Positions 1 through 7,542 of a stretch of DNA of 47,599 nt are shown here, piece by piece. The position numbers were made by a program, and so were the translations under genes. Every line of letters starts with the position of its first letter. Positions within the stretch are counted from its first letter, which is position 1. A model generated the notes under the pieces. That model worked only from the letters and a program-made list of their open reading frames with translations. It made no database searches and was not told the origin of the DNA. Source of the stretch: Nocardia altamirensis NBRC 108246 (GTDB lineage Bacteria > Actinomycetota > Actinomycetes > Mycobacteriales > Mycobacteriaceae); the NCBI RefSeq assembly GCF_001612685.1, contig NZ_BDAY01000092.1, forward strand, positions 1 to 47,599, written 5' to 3'.

Positions 1-72
1 CAACCAGGGTCACCGACCAGGTGGTCCGTTTTGAGTTGCCGCGCGGTGGTCATTTTTCACGTGCTGCCGACA
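1..72. mobile_element. End of an IS21-family insertion sequence, cut by the window start
   Basis: Read on the minus strand from position 72, the DNA starts with TGTCGGCAGC and then has two spaced motifs of the kind found as repeated transposase-binding sites in IS21-family ends: a GTGAAAAATGACCACC-like motif at about 45-62 and an AACTCAAAACGGACCACC-like motif at about 21-38. The element ends in CA at 71-72. From 73 onward the DNA matches another part of the island (3202 onward) base for base, so 72/73 is a sharp boundary. The transposase genes would lie to the left, outside the window. The family call rests on the terminal sequence style only. Confidence 0.5.
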
Positions 73-311
73 GACTCGACGTTCATCACGGCTCCGCTCG
101 CTCATCGAGAACCATCCGGCGTTCTTCGACCAGCTTGGGTCGAGCACGTCGGCGGACTCGACACCGGTCCACGCTGCACTCCAAGTGCACCTGCATCGCC
201 AGATGGGCTTGCTCGGTGCGTGTGTCCGAAGTTGTCGCTGGAGTCGAGGATCGCGATGTGGCCGACGCGATGGCTGTCCGCGAAGCGCTTCGCGACACCT
301 ACCCCACGTAG
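73..311. repeat. Composite duplicate of two separate island segments, with an internal deletion
   Basis: Positions 73-215 align without gaps to 3202-3344, with about 12 differences in 143 bases. Positions 218-311 align to 4738-4831. The 1.39 kb between these segments in the parent copy is missing here. On the minus strand the copy keeps the C-terminal part of the 92-residue protein encoded at 3493-3215. On the plus strand it keeps the last 30 or so codons of the XRE regulator at 3680-4831, ending in the same residues DTYPT. No intact gene remains. It looks like a diverged second copy of the locus that suffered a deletion and was then truncated by the IS at 1-72. Confidence 0.75.
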
Positions 312-399
312 GCGTTGATGTACCGGTCTGCTCAGGGTGCTTGTTGTCACGCAGTCGCGGTTCGAGGAGCCTCATTGTTCAGGTGCGACACCTGCCGTT

Positions 400-684
400 A
401 GAGCCACCGCGAGAACGGGATGCAAAGCCCCACAACATCAACCGGATGTTTCATCGACTGCGCGAGAATGCCCATGTGCCACAGGTCCGGGTGCATGACC
501 TTCGCCATTCTTGCGTTGTTCACGAATGGAGTGGAGGGCGGCGACGATACAACGCATCTTGCGGCACAGCGCGATCGGGGTGACCCCGGGCATCTACATG
601 GAGGTGATCGAGTCGGTGAAGCGCGATGCCCTGGACTCGATGGGGGTTCTGTTCGATTCTTCGGCCGACGACCCTGCGATGTGA
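400..684 (+). pseudogene. C-terminal remnant of a tyrosine (phage-type) integrase, frameshifted
   Basis: One frame at about 417-515 reads as the integrase segment ending in the conserved box VRVHDLRHSC (Arg and His of the active site). A different frame from about 540 to 684 reads IQRILRHSAIGVT, then IYMEVIESVKRDALDSM, and ends ADDPAM plus stop. That second part carries the second active-site His and the Tyr-containing C-terminus. At least one frameshift separates them, and the N-terminal two thirds are absent, so the gene is dead. The product would have been a site-specific recombinase for an integrative element. It is the likely trace of how the island arrived. Confidence 0.75.
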
Positions 685-1361
685 ACTGCCGTCACCGATG
701 TCGTCAACCGGATGAACATGCCACCCGAAATACGAAAAGGCCAGATCCGGAAAATTGCCGGACCCGGCCAGTGGTATGACTTTGCAGCGACCGATCCGAG
801 CCAAAAAGGCCGAGAGATCCGAGACAGCCTCGAGCGTGGCCTTGTGAGGCAAGCCCCGCAGGGGCGCGGCAGCGCTCAAGGACAGACGAGCAGGGATCGG
901 CGACGTCCTAGGTCCGTACCGATGGTTACGAGTGCGATCAGCCGAAGATGAGGCCGAGACGGTCGTGACGAGAGCGGTTCGATCCTCATCCTGGTCGCAC
1001 ACCAGGTGCTGCCCGGAGCGGAGGGCGGGCGCCCTGGGCGGCGCGTAGCGCGCCGCTCTTGATCCAGTAGAGGTGAATTCGGCAAGTTCTCTTAGTTGGG
1101 TTTCTGGTTTTCTCTTTTCTTTCTTCTCACTTCCAGGGCTCCCAAACTCTTCATCTGTTCTGCTTGGCCCATCAAAAGGGTTGCGGCACAATATTCTTCG
1201 CGAACCCGACCGTGTGCCCACCCCTGTCGCGACGCGACGGGTCAGGACTCTGGCACGTGGGCCGGGATCGGGCGATCCGAATCCCGACAGGAGTTTTGCA
1301 GTGCGTGTCCCTACCTTCTCTGGAGAAGATGGGGCATATTCGGGTGTTAGCCGCTGAACCA
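685..1361. other. Gene-free stretch downstream of the nuclease operon
   Basis: I see no convincing gene in this 677-base stretch. It contains an inverted repeat at about 741-771 just after the integrase remnant, GATCCGG facing CCGGACC, which may be its old terminator. A GC hairpin lies at 1038-1056 (arms GCGGCGCG and CGCGCCGC). There is also an AT-richer pyrimidine run at about 1098-1135, odd for this genome. A small palindrome GTCGCGACGCGAC lies near 1230. Confidence 0.5.
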
Positions 1362-2186
1362 TCACCGCTCGCGCTCTATGCCGCGGGTGTCCCGTCCATC
1401 CCTGCCATGGCCTTGAACCCGCGCCGCCTGCCCTGGCTGCGTCTCTACAGCCAGCTCGGGAGCCTGTGCTTGGCCCAACTGATACAGCCGTGCTACCTCG
1501 GGCGGCAGCAACGCTAGTTCCGCTGCCCGCCGTTGTTTGGCATATTCTAGTTCCGCGCTTCGTTGTTTTTCGGTCTCAACGCGTTCCGGAGCGGATTTCT
1601 CGGGTGCTTTATCGGGCGCTGGTAGACCGATACCGAACCGTTCCTGAAATTGCTTTACTGCTTCGAGGGCGGCTGTGCGCTCGGTTTTCTCCCGCTCGGT
1701 TTTCTGCGCTTCGCGAGCCTTAGCTCGCTCGGCTTTTTCCCGTCGCTCTCGGCGGATGACTTCGGGCGCCGCCTGCCTGCCGCGCTGCGCCGCCTCTCGA
1801 AGCTGGTTAATGCTATCGCCGAATTCTCGCCGTAGATCCATCAGCAGTGTCCGATACTTCGGCGACATCTGCTCACCAGCAACTGTTCGAACACGGAGCG
1901 TTTCGATTACACCCTTTGCAAGAAGTTCGCGATCTTTTTTCAGCTCCCGAATGTCGTTCTTACTGCCGGTTTGACCCGACTTGTCTTCGATGGCATGAAT
2001 CTTGCCGTACTCGTCTGCCCTGGCCTTGTCGTAGTGCCGTGGGCCGAGCGACGTGGCGTGCCTGTCCGGTTGCTGCACGTAACCGTTCTGACGATCGTGG
2101 AATAGGTGTTCTATGCCGTTCTCGAAGACTCTCCCGCGAGTGGGATTATCGTGTGGATCGCGGATTTTGTCGTACTCGTCGGGCAT
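1362..2186 (-). CDS. Predicted PD-(D/E)xK nuclease with coiled-coil tail, candidate toxin
   Basis: This 274-residue protein starts with MPDEYDKIRD. Residues 20-71 carry the pieces of a restriction-endonuclease-like active site: Glu26 in FENGIEHL, Asp58 in ARADEYG, and Glu67-x-Lys69 in IEDKSG. From about residue 110 to 245 it is very rich in Lys, Arg and Glu and is probably a long coiled coil. It lacks a secretion or trafficking domain. I start it at the ATG at 2186 because MPDEY begins the conserved-looking part; an upstream start at 2198 is possible. It is the last gene of a leftward operon, 45 bases after an acidic 174-residue protein that could neutralise it. The fold is inferred from motifs, and the toxin role from size and neighbours. 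It could instead be a DNA-processing protein of the mobile element. Confidence 0.5.
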   Translation of the reverse strand: MPDEYDKIRDPHDNPTRGRVFENGIEHLFHDRQNGYVQQPDRHATSLGPRHYDKARADEYGKIHAIEDKSGQTGSKNDIRELKKDRELLAKGVIETLRVRTVAGEQMSPKYRTLLMDLRREFGDSINQLREAAQRGRQAAPEVIRRERREKAERAKAREAQKTEREKTERTAALEAVKQFQERFGIGLPAPDKAPEKSAPERVETEKQRSAELEYAKQRRAAELALLPPEVARLYQLGQAQAPELAVETQPGQAARVQGHGRDGRDTRGIERER

Positions 2187-2231
2187 GACGGTGCCCACCC
2201 CCGAATGTCAGGTTCGAGCTAGAGTGTTCGA

Positions 2232-2756
2232 CTATGCTCCGTCACGCGACGCAGCATAATCGTCTGCAAATTCACGTAACATATCCGCCATACCGGAGAA
2301 CATCCCGCCGTCGGCCGGATCGTAGTCCTCGATCATAAGTTTCATCAACCCGAAAGCGGTATCGCCGTCGGTGTCGAATCCGTATTCCAAAAGCGGATTG
2401 ACGTGGTCATAGAATGAATTCTCGCGGCCGAACCACTCGTAGTCCTCCCAATGAGCGCCCGCGAACGTGATGAAGCATTCGCCTAGAAAGCAGATGAATG
2501 CGTCAGCCATATCGGCACGCTCGGGCTCCATCGCGGTAGCCATATCCGGGAACAGGTCAGCGACAGCGGCATCTAGCTTCGCCAATTCCGGATCGCCTTC
2601 GTGCCACGGTGCAGCCGGAATCTCACGCAATCCGGCGTAATCCAAGAATTTTCGCACCTGCGCCATGCGCCGATCAGAGTCGACCCATTTACCCCACTCG
2701 GTTTGCTCGACCGGAACACCGAGATCCAGCACTATCTGTTGCTCGTCGTGCCCCAT
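2232..2756 (-). CDS. Acidic hypothetical protein, candidate immunity or partner of the nuclease
   Basis: The 174-residue product starts MGHDEQQIVLD after a good ribosome binding site (GAGAGGCGGAAGC). It is strongly acidic, rich in Asp, Glu, Trp and Met, with no membrane segment or signal peptide. I do not recognise a domain. It sits directly upstream of the predicted nuclease gene on the same strand. Small acidic cytoplasmic proteins beside nucleases are often their inhibitors, and that is the only basis for the immunity suggestion. Base composition is less GC-biased than in the chromosomal genes to the right, in line with transfer. Confidence 0.6.
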   Translation of the reverse strand: MGHDEQQIVLDLGVPVEQTEWGKWVDSDRRMAQVRKFLDYAGLREIPAAPWHEGDPELAKLDAAVADLFPDMATAMEPERADMADAFICFLGECFITFAGAHWEDYEWFGRENSFYDHVNPLLEYGFDTDGDTAFGLMKLMIEDYDPADGGMFSGMADMLREFADDYAASRDGA

Positions 2757-2826
2757 GCTTCCGCCTCTCTCGTAGCGGCCCCCAACAGGCCAGTGTCCCG
2801 CGTCCACGGGTCAAGGTACAAGCTGA

Positions 2827-3000
2827 TCACGCTGAGCTCCGGTGTTCCTCGGTCGTGGCGTCCGGGCATTGGGCGCGGATGAATCGTTCACGTGCCGTAT
2901 CGAGTTGATCGAACAGCGGCCCGTGCTGCGGCTCCCCCGCAGCGTTCCACGCTTCTACAGCATTCCGGAACTGCTGTAGCTCGAGCTCGTAGACCTTCAT
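2827..3000 (-). CDS. Small hypothetical protein (57 aa)
   Basis: It starts MKVYELELQQF and overlaps the stop of the gene before it by ATGA, so the two are translationally coupled. The N-terminal 40 residues look helical and amphipathic, and the C-terminus is short and polar. I do not recognise the family. It is the third of three tiny genes read leftward away from the XRE regulator. Its operon position suggests it belongs to the same function as the nuclease and the acidic protein downstream. Confidence 0.55.
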   Translation of the reverse strand: MKVYELELQQFRNAVEAWNAAGEPQHGPLFDQLDTARERFIRAQCPDATTEEHRSSA

Positions 3001-3215
3001 GGCCCTTCGTACAGTCGCTCGTTCGGGAGTCGACGCAAACCGGTTGTGTCGCCGAGGACTACGTCGATCCGATCGAAATAGTGGCACCGGCGCTGCTCCT
3101 CGACGAAGAACAGCGCCGAGGTGAGGCAGGCAGCGAAGTCCAACCGTTCGCCCCGCAGAGTGACGGCCAGGTGCACGTCCGGTTCTTCGGGGTGCGGAGA
3201 CGACTCGACGTTCAT
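2997..3215 (-). CDS. Small hypothetical protein (72 aa)
   Basis: It starts MNVESSPHPEEP. The start overlaps the stop of the preceding gene (TGATG) and its own stop overlaps the start of the following gene (ATGA). A run of hydrophobic residues in the middle (FAACLTSALFFV) is too short and interrupted for a sure membrane helix. No family recognised. The double overlap makes it very likely to be a real translated gene despite its size. Confidence 0.55.
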   Translation of the reverse strand: MNVESSPHPEEPDVHLAVTLRGERLDFAACLTSALFFVEEQRRCHYFDRIDVVLGDTTGLRRLPNERLYEGP

Positions 3216-3493
3216 CACGGCTCCGCTCGCTCATCGAGAACCATCCGGCGTTCCTCGACCAGCTTGGATCGGGCACGTCGGCGGACTCGGCACCGGTTCA
3301 CAGTGCATTCCAGATGCACTTGCATCGCCAGATGAGCTTGCTCGATTGTCATCGGCCCTGGGTCGGCGCGACACGACCAAACAGGCGCATACCGATTGTC
3401 AACCGTCGGCAATTCCATTGTCGGGCAACCGATGTCACGAGCCATGCGTTTCTCGCGTTCGATCTGGTCAACGGTGAGATTGCTATCAGGCAT
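3215..3493 (-). CDS. Small basic hypothetical protein (92 aa), first gene of the island operon
   Basis: It starts MPDSNLTVDQIE behind a G-rich ribosome binding site. The N-terminal half is acidic or neutral with Cys at residues 24 and 40. The C-terminal third is strongly basic (RCRVRRRARSKLVEERR), which suggests nucleic-acid contact. It is read divergently from the XRE regulator at 3680 and leads the operon 3493-1362. Its 3' part is duplicated at 73-215. The family is unknown to me; I saw no DUF397 or AbaA-like signature of the kind that accompanies WhiJ-type regulators. Confidence 0.6.
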   Translation of the reverse strand: MPDSNLTVDQIEREKRMARDIGCPTMELPTVDNRYAPVWSCRADPGPMTIEQAHLAMQVHLECTVNRCRVRRRARSKLVEERRMVLDERAEP

Positions 3494-3656
3494 CGCGTGA
3501 GACCCCCTGTGCAGGACGGTTTTTGGTGTACCCGGCCCTCCGGTCATTCAAGGTGCGGCGGCTCTGTCCGAGGAGCGCCTACCGGGTACCAATCCAGACA
3601 ACCACCGCCAACGTCAGCAGAGGGGCACGTTGGTGTCCACATGCGTCTACAAACCT

Positions 3657-3670
3657 TTAACGGCCGTTAA
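3657..3670. promoter_or_regulatory. Perfect palindrome TTAACGGCCGTTAA before the XRE regulator
   Basis: This fully symmetric 14-base site ends nine bases before the GTG start of the XRE gene. With so little room left for a leader, the transcript would be nearly leaderless, and the site would overlap the promoter or start region. An autoregulatory operator for the XRE protein is the simplest reading. A second, looser inverted repeat (GTACCCGG at 3528-3535 and CCGGGTAC at 3582-3589) lies in the same divergent intergenic region and may serve the leftward operon. Confidence 0.5.
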
Positions 3671-3679
3671 GCTGGGACA

Positions 3680-4831
3680 GTGGAGCCCGACGCCACTATC
3701 ACCGACGGTGCCCAACTCCGTGCTGCCCGTGAGGCTGCCGGGTTGAGCCTGTCGGCGCTGTCGGCTCGCACGCACTACAGCAAGTCATTGCTCGGTTTGT
3801 TAGAAACTGGGCAGCGCCAAATCCACCCCGAGCACGTCAGCGCATACTCGGAAGCGCTGGGCCCTGGCTCGGCACTGTTTGTTGAACCGGCCGATGGCGA
3901 ACGGGCAGCGGCGGAATGGGTTCACCGGGTTGCAGCGTCAGATCTGGGTCGAGACACACTGAAGCGCTTTGAGCTGTCAGTGGACGACTTGGCTGCGGCA
4001 TACCCGACTACCCCTCCGGGTGAATTGCTCGTCCGTGTACGCCAGCACCTCGGATACGCCGGACGTTTGATGGCCAGCCGCAAGACTCTGCCACAGCACC
4101 GCCGACTACTCGTTACGGTCGGCTGGCTCTCGCTCCTAGCGAGCACATGCCATATCGACCTGGGCGAGTCCTCCGCCGCCGCGGCAAGAGGCCACCTCGC
4201 ATGGAAACTGGCAGACGAAGCCGGACACCCAGAGATCGCAGCGTGGTGTCTGGAGACGCGAGCATGGCAGCAATTGACCAACGGCCGGTTTGCGGCAGCA
4301 GCCGAGTTGTCCCGCTCGGCGCAGACCCTCGCCCCCGAGGGTAGTTCGGCGTTTATCCAAGCGACTGCCCAGGAAGGGCGCACGCTGGCACGGCTAGGCG
4401 ACAGCAAGGGCACCTACAACGCGCTGCGTCGGGTCGCGAGACTGGTGACCGGACTGAACACTCCCGACCGACCAGAGCACCACTTTCGCTACGACCCTGC
4501 GAAGTCGGATGCATACGTGGCCACGACACTGGCGTGGCTAGGTGACCCAGCTGCGGAGTCCTACGCCCGGCACGTACTCGCCGATCTCGCGGGCGCCGAG
4601 ACTGTCCGGCCTCGTCGAATTGCTTCGGCCAACCTGGATTTGGGGCTCGCCCTAGTAGCGGCCGACAAGCCGGACGAAGCGGCGAATGTCGCGCTTGCGG
4701 CTGTCACGTCAGGCCGATTGGTTCCATCGAACTACTGGCGTGTGTCCGAAGTTGTCGTCGGGATCGAGGACCGCGACCCGGCCGACGCGATGACTGTCCG
4801 CGAGGCGTTTCGAGACACGTATCCCACCTAA
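3680..4831 (+). CDS. XRE-family regulator with TPR-like C-terminal domain
   Basis: The 383-residue protein starts at a GTG. Residues 10-60 form an XRE helix-turn-helix (LRAAREAAGLSLSALSART, then SLLGLLETGQRQIHPEHV). The rest is Ala-, Leu- and Arg-rich helical repeats like the TPR-type sensor halves of actinomycete XRE regulators; AAELSRSAQTLAPEGSSAF and neighbouring stretches look like TPR pairs. It is divergent from the island operon and probably controls it and itself through the palindrome at 3657-3670. Its final 31 codons are duplicated at 218-311. DNA binding is well supported; the ligand or partner it senses is unknown. Confidence 0.8.
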   Translation: MEPDATITDGAQLRAAREAAGLSLSALSARTHYSKSLLGLLETGQRQIHPEHVSAYSEALGPGSALFVEPADGERAAAEWVHRVAASDLGRDTLKRFELSVDDLAAAYPTTPPGELLVRVRQHLGYAGRLMASRKTLPQHRRLLVTVGWLSLLASTCHIDLGESSAAAARGHLAWKLADEAGHPEIAAWCLETRAWQQLTNGRFAAAAELSRSAQTLAPEGSSAFIQATAQEGRTLARLGDSKGTYNALRRVARLVTGLNTPDRPEHHFRYDPAKSDAYVATTLAWLGDPAAESYARHVLADLAGAETVRPRRIASANLDLGLALVAADKPDEAANVALAAVTSGRLVPSNYWRVSEVVVGIEDRDPADAMTVREAFRDTYPT

Positions 4832-5020
4832 GTGCTGGTTGCGCCCTCTGCTGGGTGTTGCCAGGAGATCATCGCACTGCCCGAATTCGCAATCGAGATA
4901 CACACTGCGGCAGCAGCAGCATCGGACAGAGCGGTCAACGGCGGCGAGTGAGCGTGGACGCGTCGGTCGGCTTAGTTATGAATTAGTTGGAAGTTCGGCC
5001 GTCACGGGGACGGTTCGAAA

Positions 5021-5049
5021 AGCAAAAATCCCAGCCTAAGCTGGGATTT
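5021..5049 (-). terminator. Rho-independent terminator of tRNA-Ala
   Basis: A perfect 10-bp stem (AAATCCCAGC at 5026-5035, GCTGGGATTT at 5040-5049) with a four-base loop is followed on the minus strand by a T-rich run. It lies just past the tRNA 3' end. It can also stop transcription coming from the XRE gene on the plus strand. Confidence 0.8.
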
Positions 5050-5052
5050 AAG

Positions 5053-5125
5053 TGGAGCTAAGGGGACTCGAACCCCTGACCCCCACACTGCCAGTGTGGT
5101 GCGCTACCAGCTGCGCCATAGCCCC
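5053..5125 (-). tRNA. tRNA-Ala (anticodon GGC)
   Basis: The minus strand folds into a standard cloverleaf of 73 bases: acceptor GGGGCTA paired with TAGCTCC, D arm with AGCTGGTA, anticodon stem CCACA/TGTGG with loop CTGGCAG (anticodon GGC, reading GCC), and T arm AGGGG-TTCGAGT-CCCCT. The discriminator base is A and no CCA is encoded. The 3' end points toward the accessory island, the usual arrangement for tRNA-targeted integration. I found no second copy of the tRNA 3' end in the window. Confidence 0.95.
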
Positions 5126-5246
5126 GAGTGGTTGCTTTCAGGTTTCCCTGACTGCCTGAACGAAGTTACACCACGGGTGTGGCGGCGGCCAAATCGCCAT
5201 GAATCGGGGGTGGCGGCGGGGCGGGCGGCGTCGTAGACTCGAACGC

Positions 5247-6656
5247 ATGTTCGAAGGAAACGATCTCTCGGCGATGGACTTTCAGGCCATGAGCGACGAG
5301 GGGCTGATCGATGCCCTTCGGACGGCACATGGGACTTCGGCGGCCGCGCAGGCTGCGGAGGTGTTCGCGGTGCGCGAGTTGTATCGGCGGCATCGGGCGG
5401 TGAGCGCGGAGCCTGGGCCCGGCGGGGTGCGGGCGGGCGAGTTCGCGGCGTCCGAGGCGGCGGTGGCGTTGCGGATCGACGAGGGGTCGGTTGCCGCGAT
5501 GATCGATGTCGGTCTGGCGCTGGAGGATTGGTTGCCGCGCACGCGAGCGGAGTTCGCGGCGGGGCGGATCGATCTGGCGAAGGTGCGGGTGATCATCGAG
5601 AACACACGTGCGGTGGCCAGGGATGTGCTCGCCGAGTTGGAGCCGAGGTTGTTGGAGACCGCGGCGCGGACTACGCCTGCGCGGTTGCGGCAGGCGGCGC
5701 GACGGTGGACGGCGCGGTTGGATCCGGCTGGGGCGCAACGGCGTCGGGAGCGGCGGCAGGAGGATCGCGACGTTCGGATTCGGGCGATGCAGGACAGTAT
5801 GGCCGTTTTCGACGGGGTGTTGCCCGCGCCGGGTGCGCAGACGGTGGCGATGCGGCTGCGGGAGATGAGCTTGCAGGTGTGTGCGGCGGATCCGCGGACG
5901 ATGCCGCAGCGGCGGGCGGATGCGCTGGTGGCGCTGGCCGATGGGTCTGGGCGGTTGCGGTGTCTGTGCGAGCGGGGTGAGCGCTGTCCGAAACGGGATG
6001 TCGCGAGCGAAACGCCGCGCAGGCCGCTGATCCAGATCGGGATACCGGCGGACACGATGCTCGGAATCACCGAGGCGCCCGCGTTTTTGGCCGGGTACGG
6101 GCCGATCGATGCGGCGCTGGCGCGGCTGCTCGCCGAACATGCTCGGTTCCAAGTGATTCCGGAGCAGCCGGATACCGGTGCGCTGGCGGCGCAGGTGGAT
6201 CGGGATGTGCGGGCAATGGATGGCATGTGCCGGTTTCCGGGGTGCACGATGCCTGCCGCCGAATCCGATGTCGATTATCAGGGCCAGTCGATCTCCCGTG
6301 CGGGTGTGACGGTGTTGTGCTCGCGGCATCATCGCTTGAAGGTGTTGGCGGACAACAAGAAAGTCCCGTGGTCGGCAACGCAGGCCGACCAGGATCGGCT
6401 GCGGTGGACGGCACCGACCGGCGAGGTGCAGGTGACCGTTCGCGAGGGCGCGCGGTATCTGTTCCCGCACAGGGATATTGATGCGCTCGCCGGGACGATC
6501 GACGAGCAACCGGAGCGCCAGGCACGCACGCTCCCCGACGATATCGCCTATCCGCTGCGCGGCCACGTCCTGGTGCACCGGCAACTGTGCCGGATCGCGC
6601 CGGAAGACGAAATCCCGGACGACGCAACGACTCCCGCGGCCCATCCCGCGTACTGA
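5247..6656 (+). CDS. DUF222 / HNH-endonuclease family protein with degenerate HNH motif
   Basis: The 469-residue protein starts MFEGNDLSAMDF. It has the helical DUF222 domain over roughly residues 20-310 and the C-terminal block CRFPGCTMPAA, then LCSRHHRLK, of the actinobacterial HNH proteins (13E12-like family). In working members the central part reads DxDH followed by a Gly/Asn-containing loop. Here it reads DVDYQGQSIS, so the first catalytic His is replaced by Tyr and the loop is shortened. The C-terminal HH pair remains. The family is common in multicopy in these genomes, and its role is not settled. This copy may be catalytically dead. The start follows no strong ribosome binding site. 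Confidence 0.8.
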   Translation: MFEGNDLSAMDFQAMSDEGLIDALRTAHGTSAAAQAAEVFAVRELYRRHRAVSAEPGPGGVRAGEFAASEAAVALRIDEGSVAAMIDVGLALEDWLPRTRAEFAAGRIDLAKVRVIIENTRAVARDVLAELEPRLLETAARTTPARLRQAARRWTARLDPAGAQRRRERRQEDRDVRIRAMQDSMAVFDGVLPAPGAQTVAMRLREMSLQVCAADPRTMPQRRADALVALADGSGRLRCLCERGERCPKRDVASETPRRPLIQIGIPADTMLGITEAPAFLAGYGPIDAALARLLAEHARFQVIPEQPDTGALAAQVDRDVRAMDGMCRFPGCTMPAAESDVDYQGQSISRAGVTVLCSRHHRLKVLADNKKVPWSATQADQDRLRWTAPTGEVQVTVREGARYLFPHRDIDALAGTIDEQPERQARTLPDDIAYPLRGHVLVHRQLCRIAPEDEIPDDATTPAAHPAY

Positions 6657-7542
6657 AAGCTGGCTCGAGATGTGGTCCGAGGAGATGAGGGCATCGGAGA
6701 CACACCATCGAGCGACCCGGCCGGGTCGTCGACCGTCGGCGGCCCGGCCCACCAGCCAACAAAATCTCGATGCACGGCGGTCCCACCGACTGGGTAGGCG
6801 GGACCGCGCCATCGAATGGGCCGAGCCGTCATGTGGTGGACGTGACGGTTCGGCCCGAAGACCAACCGACAGCTCGACGCGCAGCGGACCCGGCCGACCT
6901 GGGAAGCACGACCGCGCCATCGAGCGGGCCGGGCCGTCCCGTGGTGGATATGACGGCCCGGCCCACCCGAAACTCGATGTGCGGCAGTCCCGTTGGCTGG
7001 GGAAGCGGGAGTGCGGCATCGAGCGTGGCCGAGCCGTCGGCTCGATGGAGTCGACGGCTCGGCCCTCCATCGTCGACTCGGCGTGCGGCGGTCTCGGGGG
7101 CCGGGATGTCAGGCCGCGCCGCCGAAGGGGCTGGGCCGTCCGGCGGTGGATGCGGCGGTCCAGCCCCGCTGACCAACCGAATGCTCGGCCCGCGGCGGTC
7201 CCGGCTGACTGGGGTAGCTGGATCGCCCGCCGAGCGGGCCGAGTCGTCGACGCGTTCGGTGGCTCGGCCCTCGAGCCGACGCCGCCGGGCACCATTCGAC
7301 CAACGGAATGCTCGGCGTTCGTGGTCCCGGGGAAACTCGAGGAGTCGGACCATCCGTCGAGCGGGCCGAGCCGAGGCAGGTGGTGTGTCCGGCCCGGCCC
7401 CCATCACTCCGCGATGCAAGCACCGGACCATGACCATGACCACGACGCACACGAACTCGAAACCCCGACGGCAGCCTCGGACAAGGAATCGCCCCCGAAC
7501 TCCATGCGGCCCAGGACAACCGGCGGTCACGCACCGGCGAAC
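6657..7542. repeat. Array of about seven degenerate ~100-bp repeats, each with a GC-rich hairpin
   Basis: Seven hairpins recur at 6719-6749, 6818-6856, 6926-6964, 7027-7064, 7127-7167, 7236-7270 and 7363-7400, with starts 99-127 bases apart. The best arms are 12-13 bp (GGGCCGAGCCGTC facing GACGGTTCGGCCC, or close variants) around a loop often containing GTGGTGGA. The DNA between hairpins is also related from unit to unit, with a recurring CTCGATGCGCGGCGGTCCC-like part and CGCGCCATCGAGC just before each hairpin. Compensating changes keep the stems paired in several units. Open frames cross the array on both strands but look like by-products of the repeats. A short CATGAC-rich run follows at about 7430-7450. 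The rest, to 7542, shows nothing I can name. Confidence 0.75.

Noticed and set aside
2827..3493. The small island genes as WhiJ-type DUF397/AbaA partners of the XRE regulator
   Set aside because: None of the three proteins shows the Trp/Ser signature of DUF397 or the AbaA pattern.
1..5052. A duplicated tRNA-Ala 3' end marking the left attachment site
   Set aside because: I looked for the GGGGACTCGAACCCC core and neighbouring bases in the island and found no second copy within the window.
5166..7295. A 709-codon open frame on the minus strand across the DUF222 gene and the repeat array
   Set aside because: It is antisense to a well-supported gene for most of its length and its predicted protein is Arg/Pro-rich without any recognisable domain, as expected for a GC-rich shadow frame.
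6704..7405. The repeat array as a CRISPR
   Set aside because: Units are about 100 bp, degenerate, and have related (not unique) DNA between hairpins. No cas genes are near.
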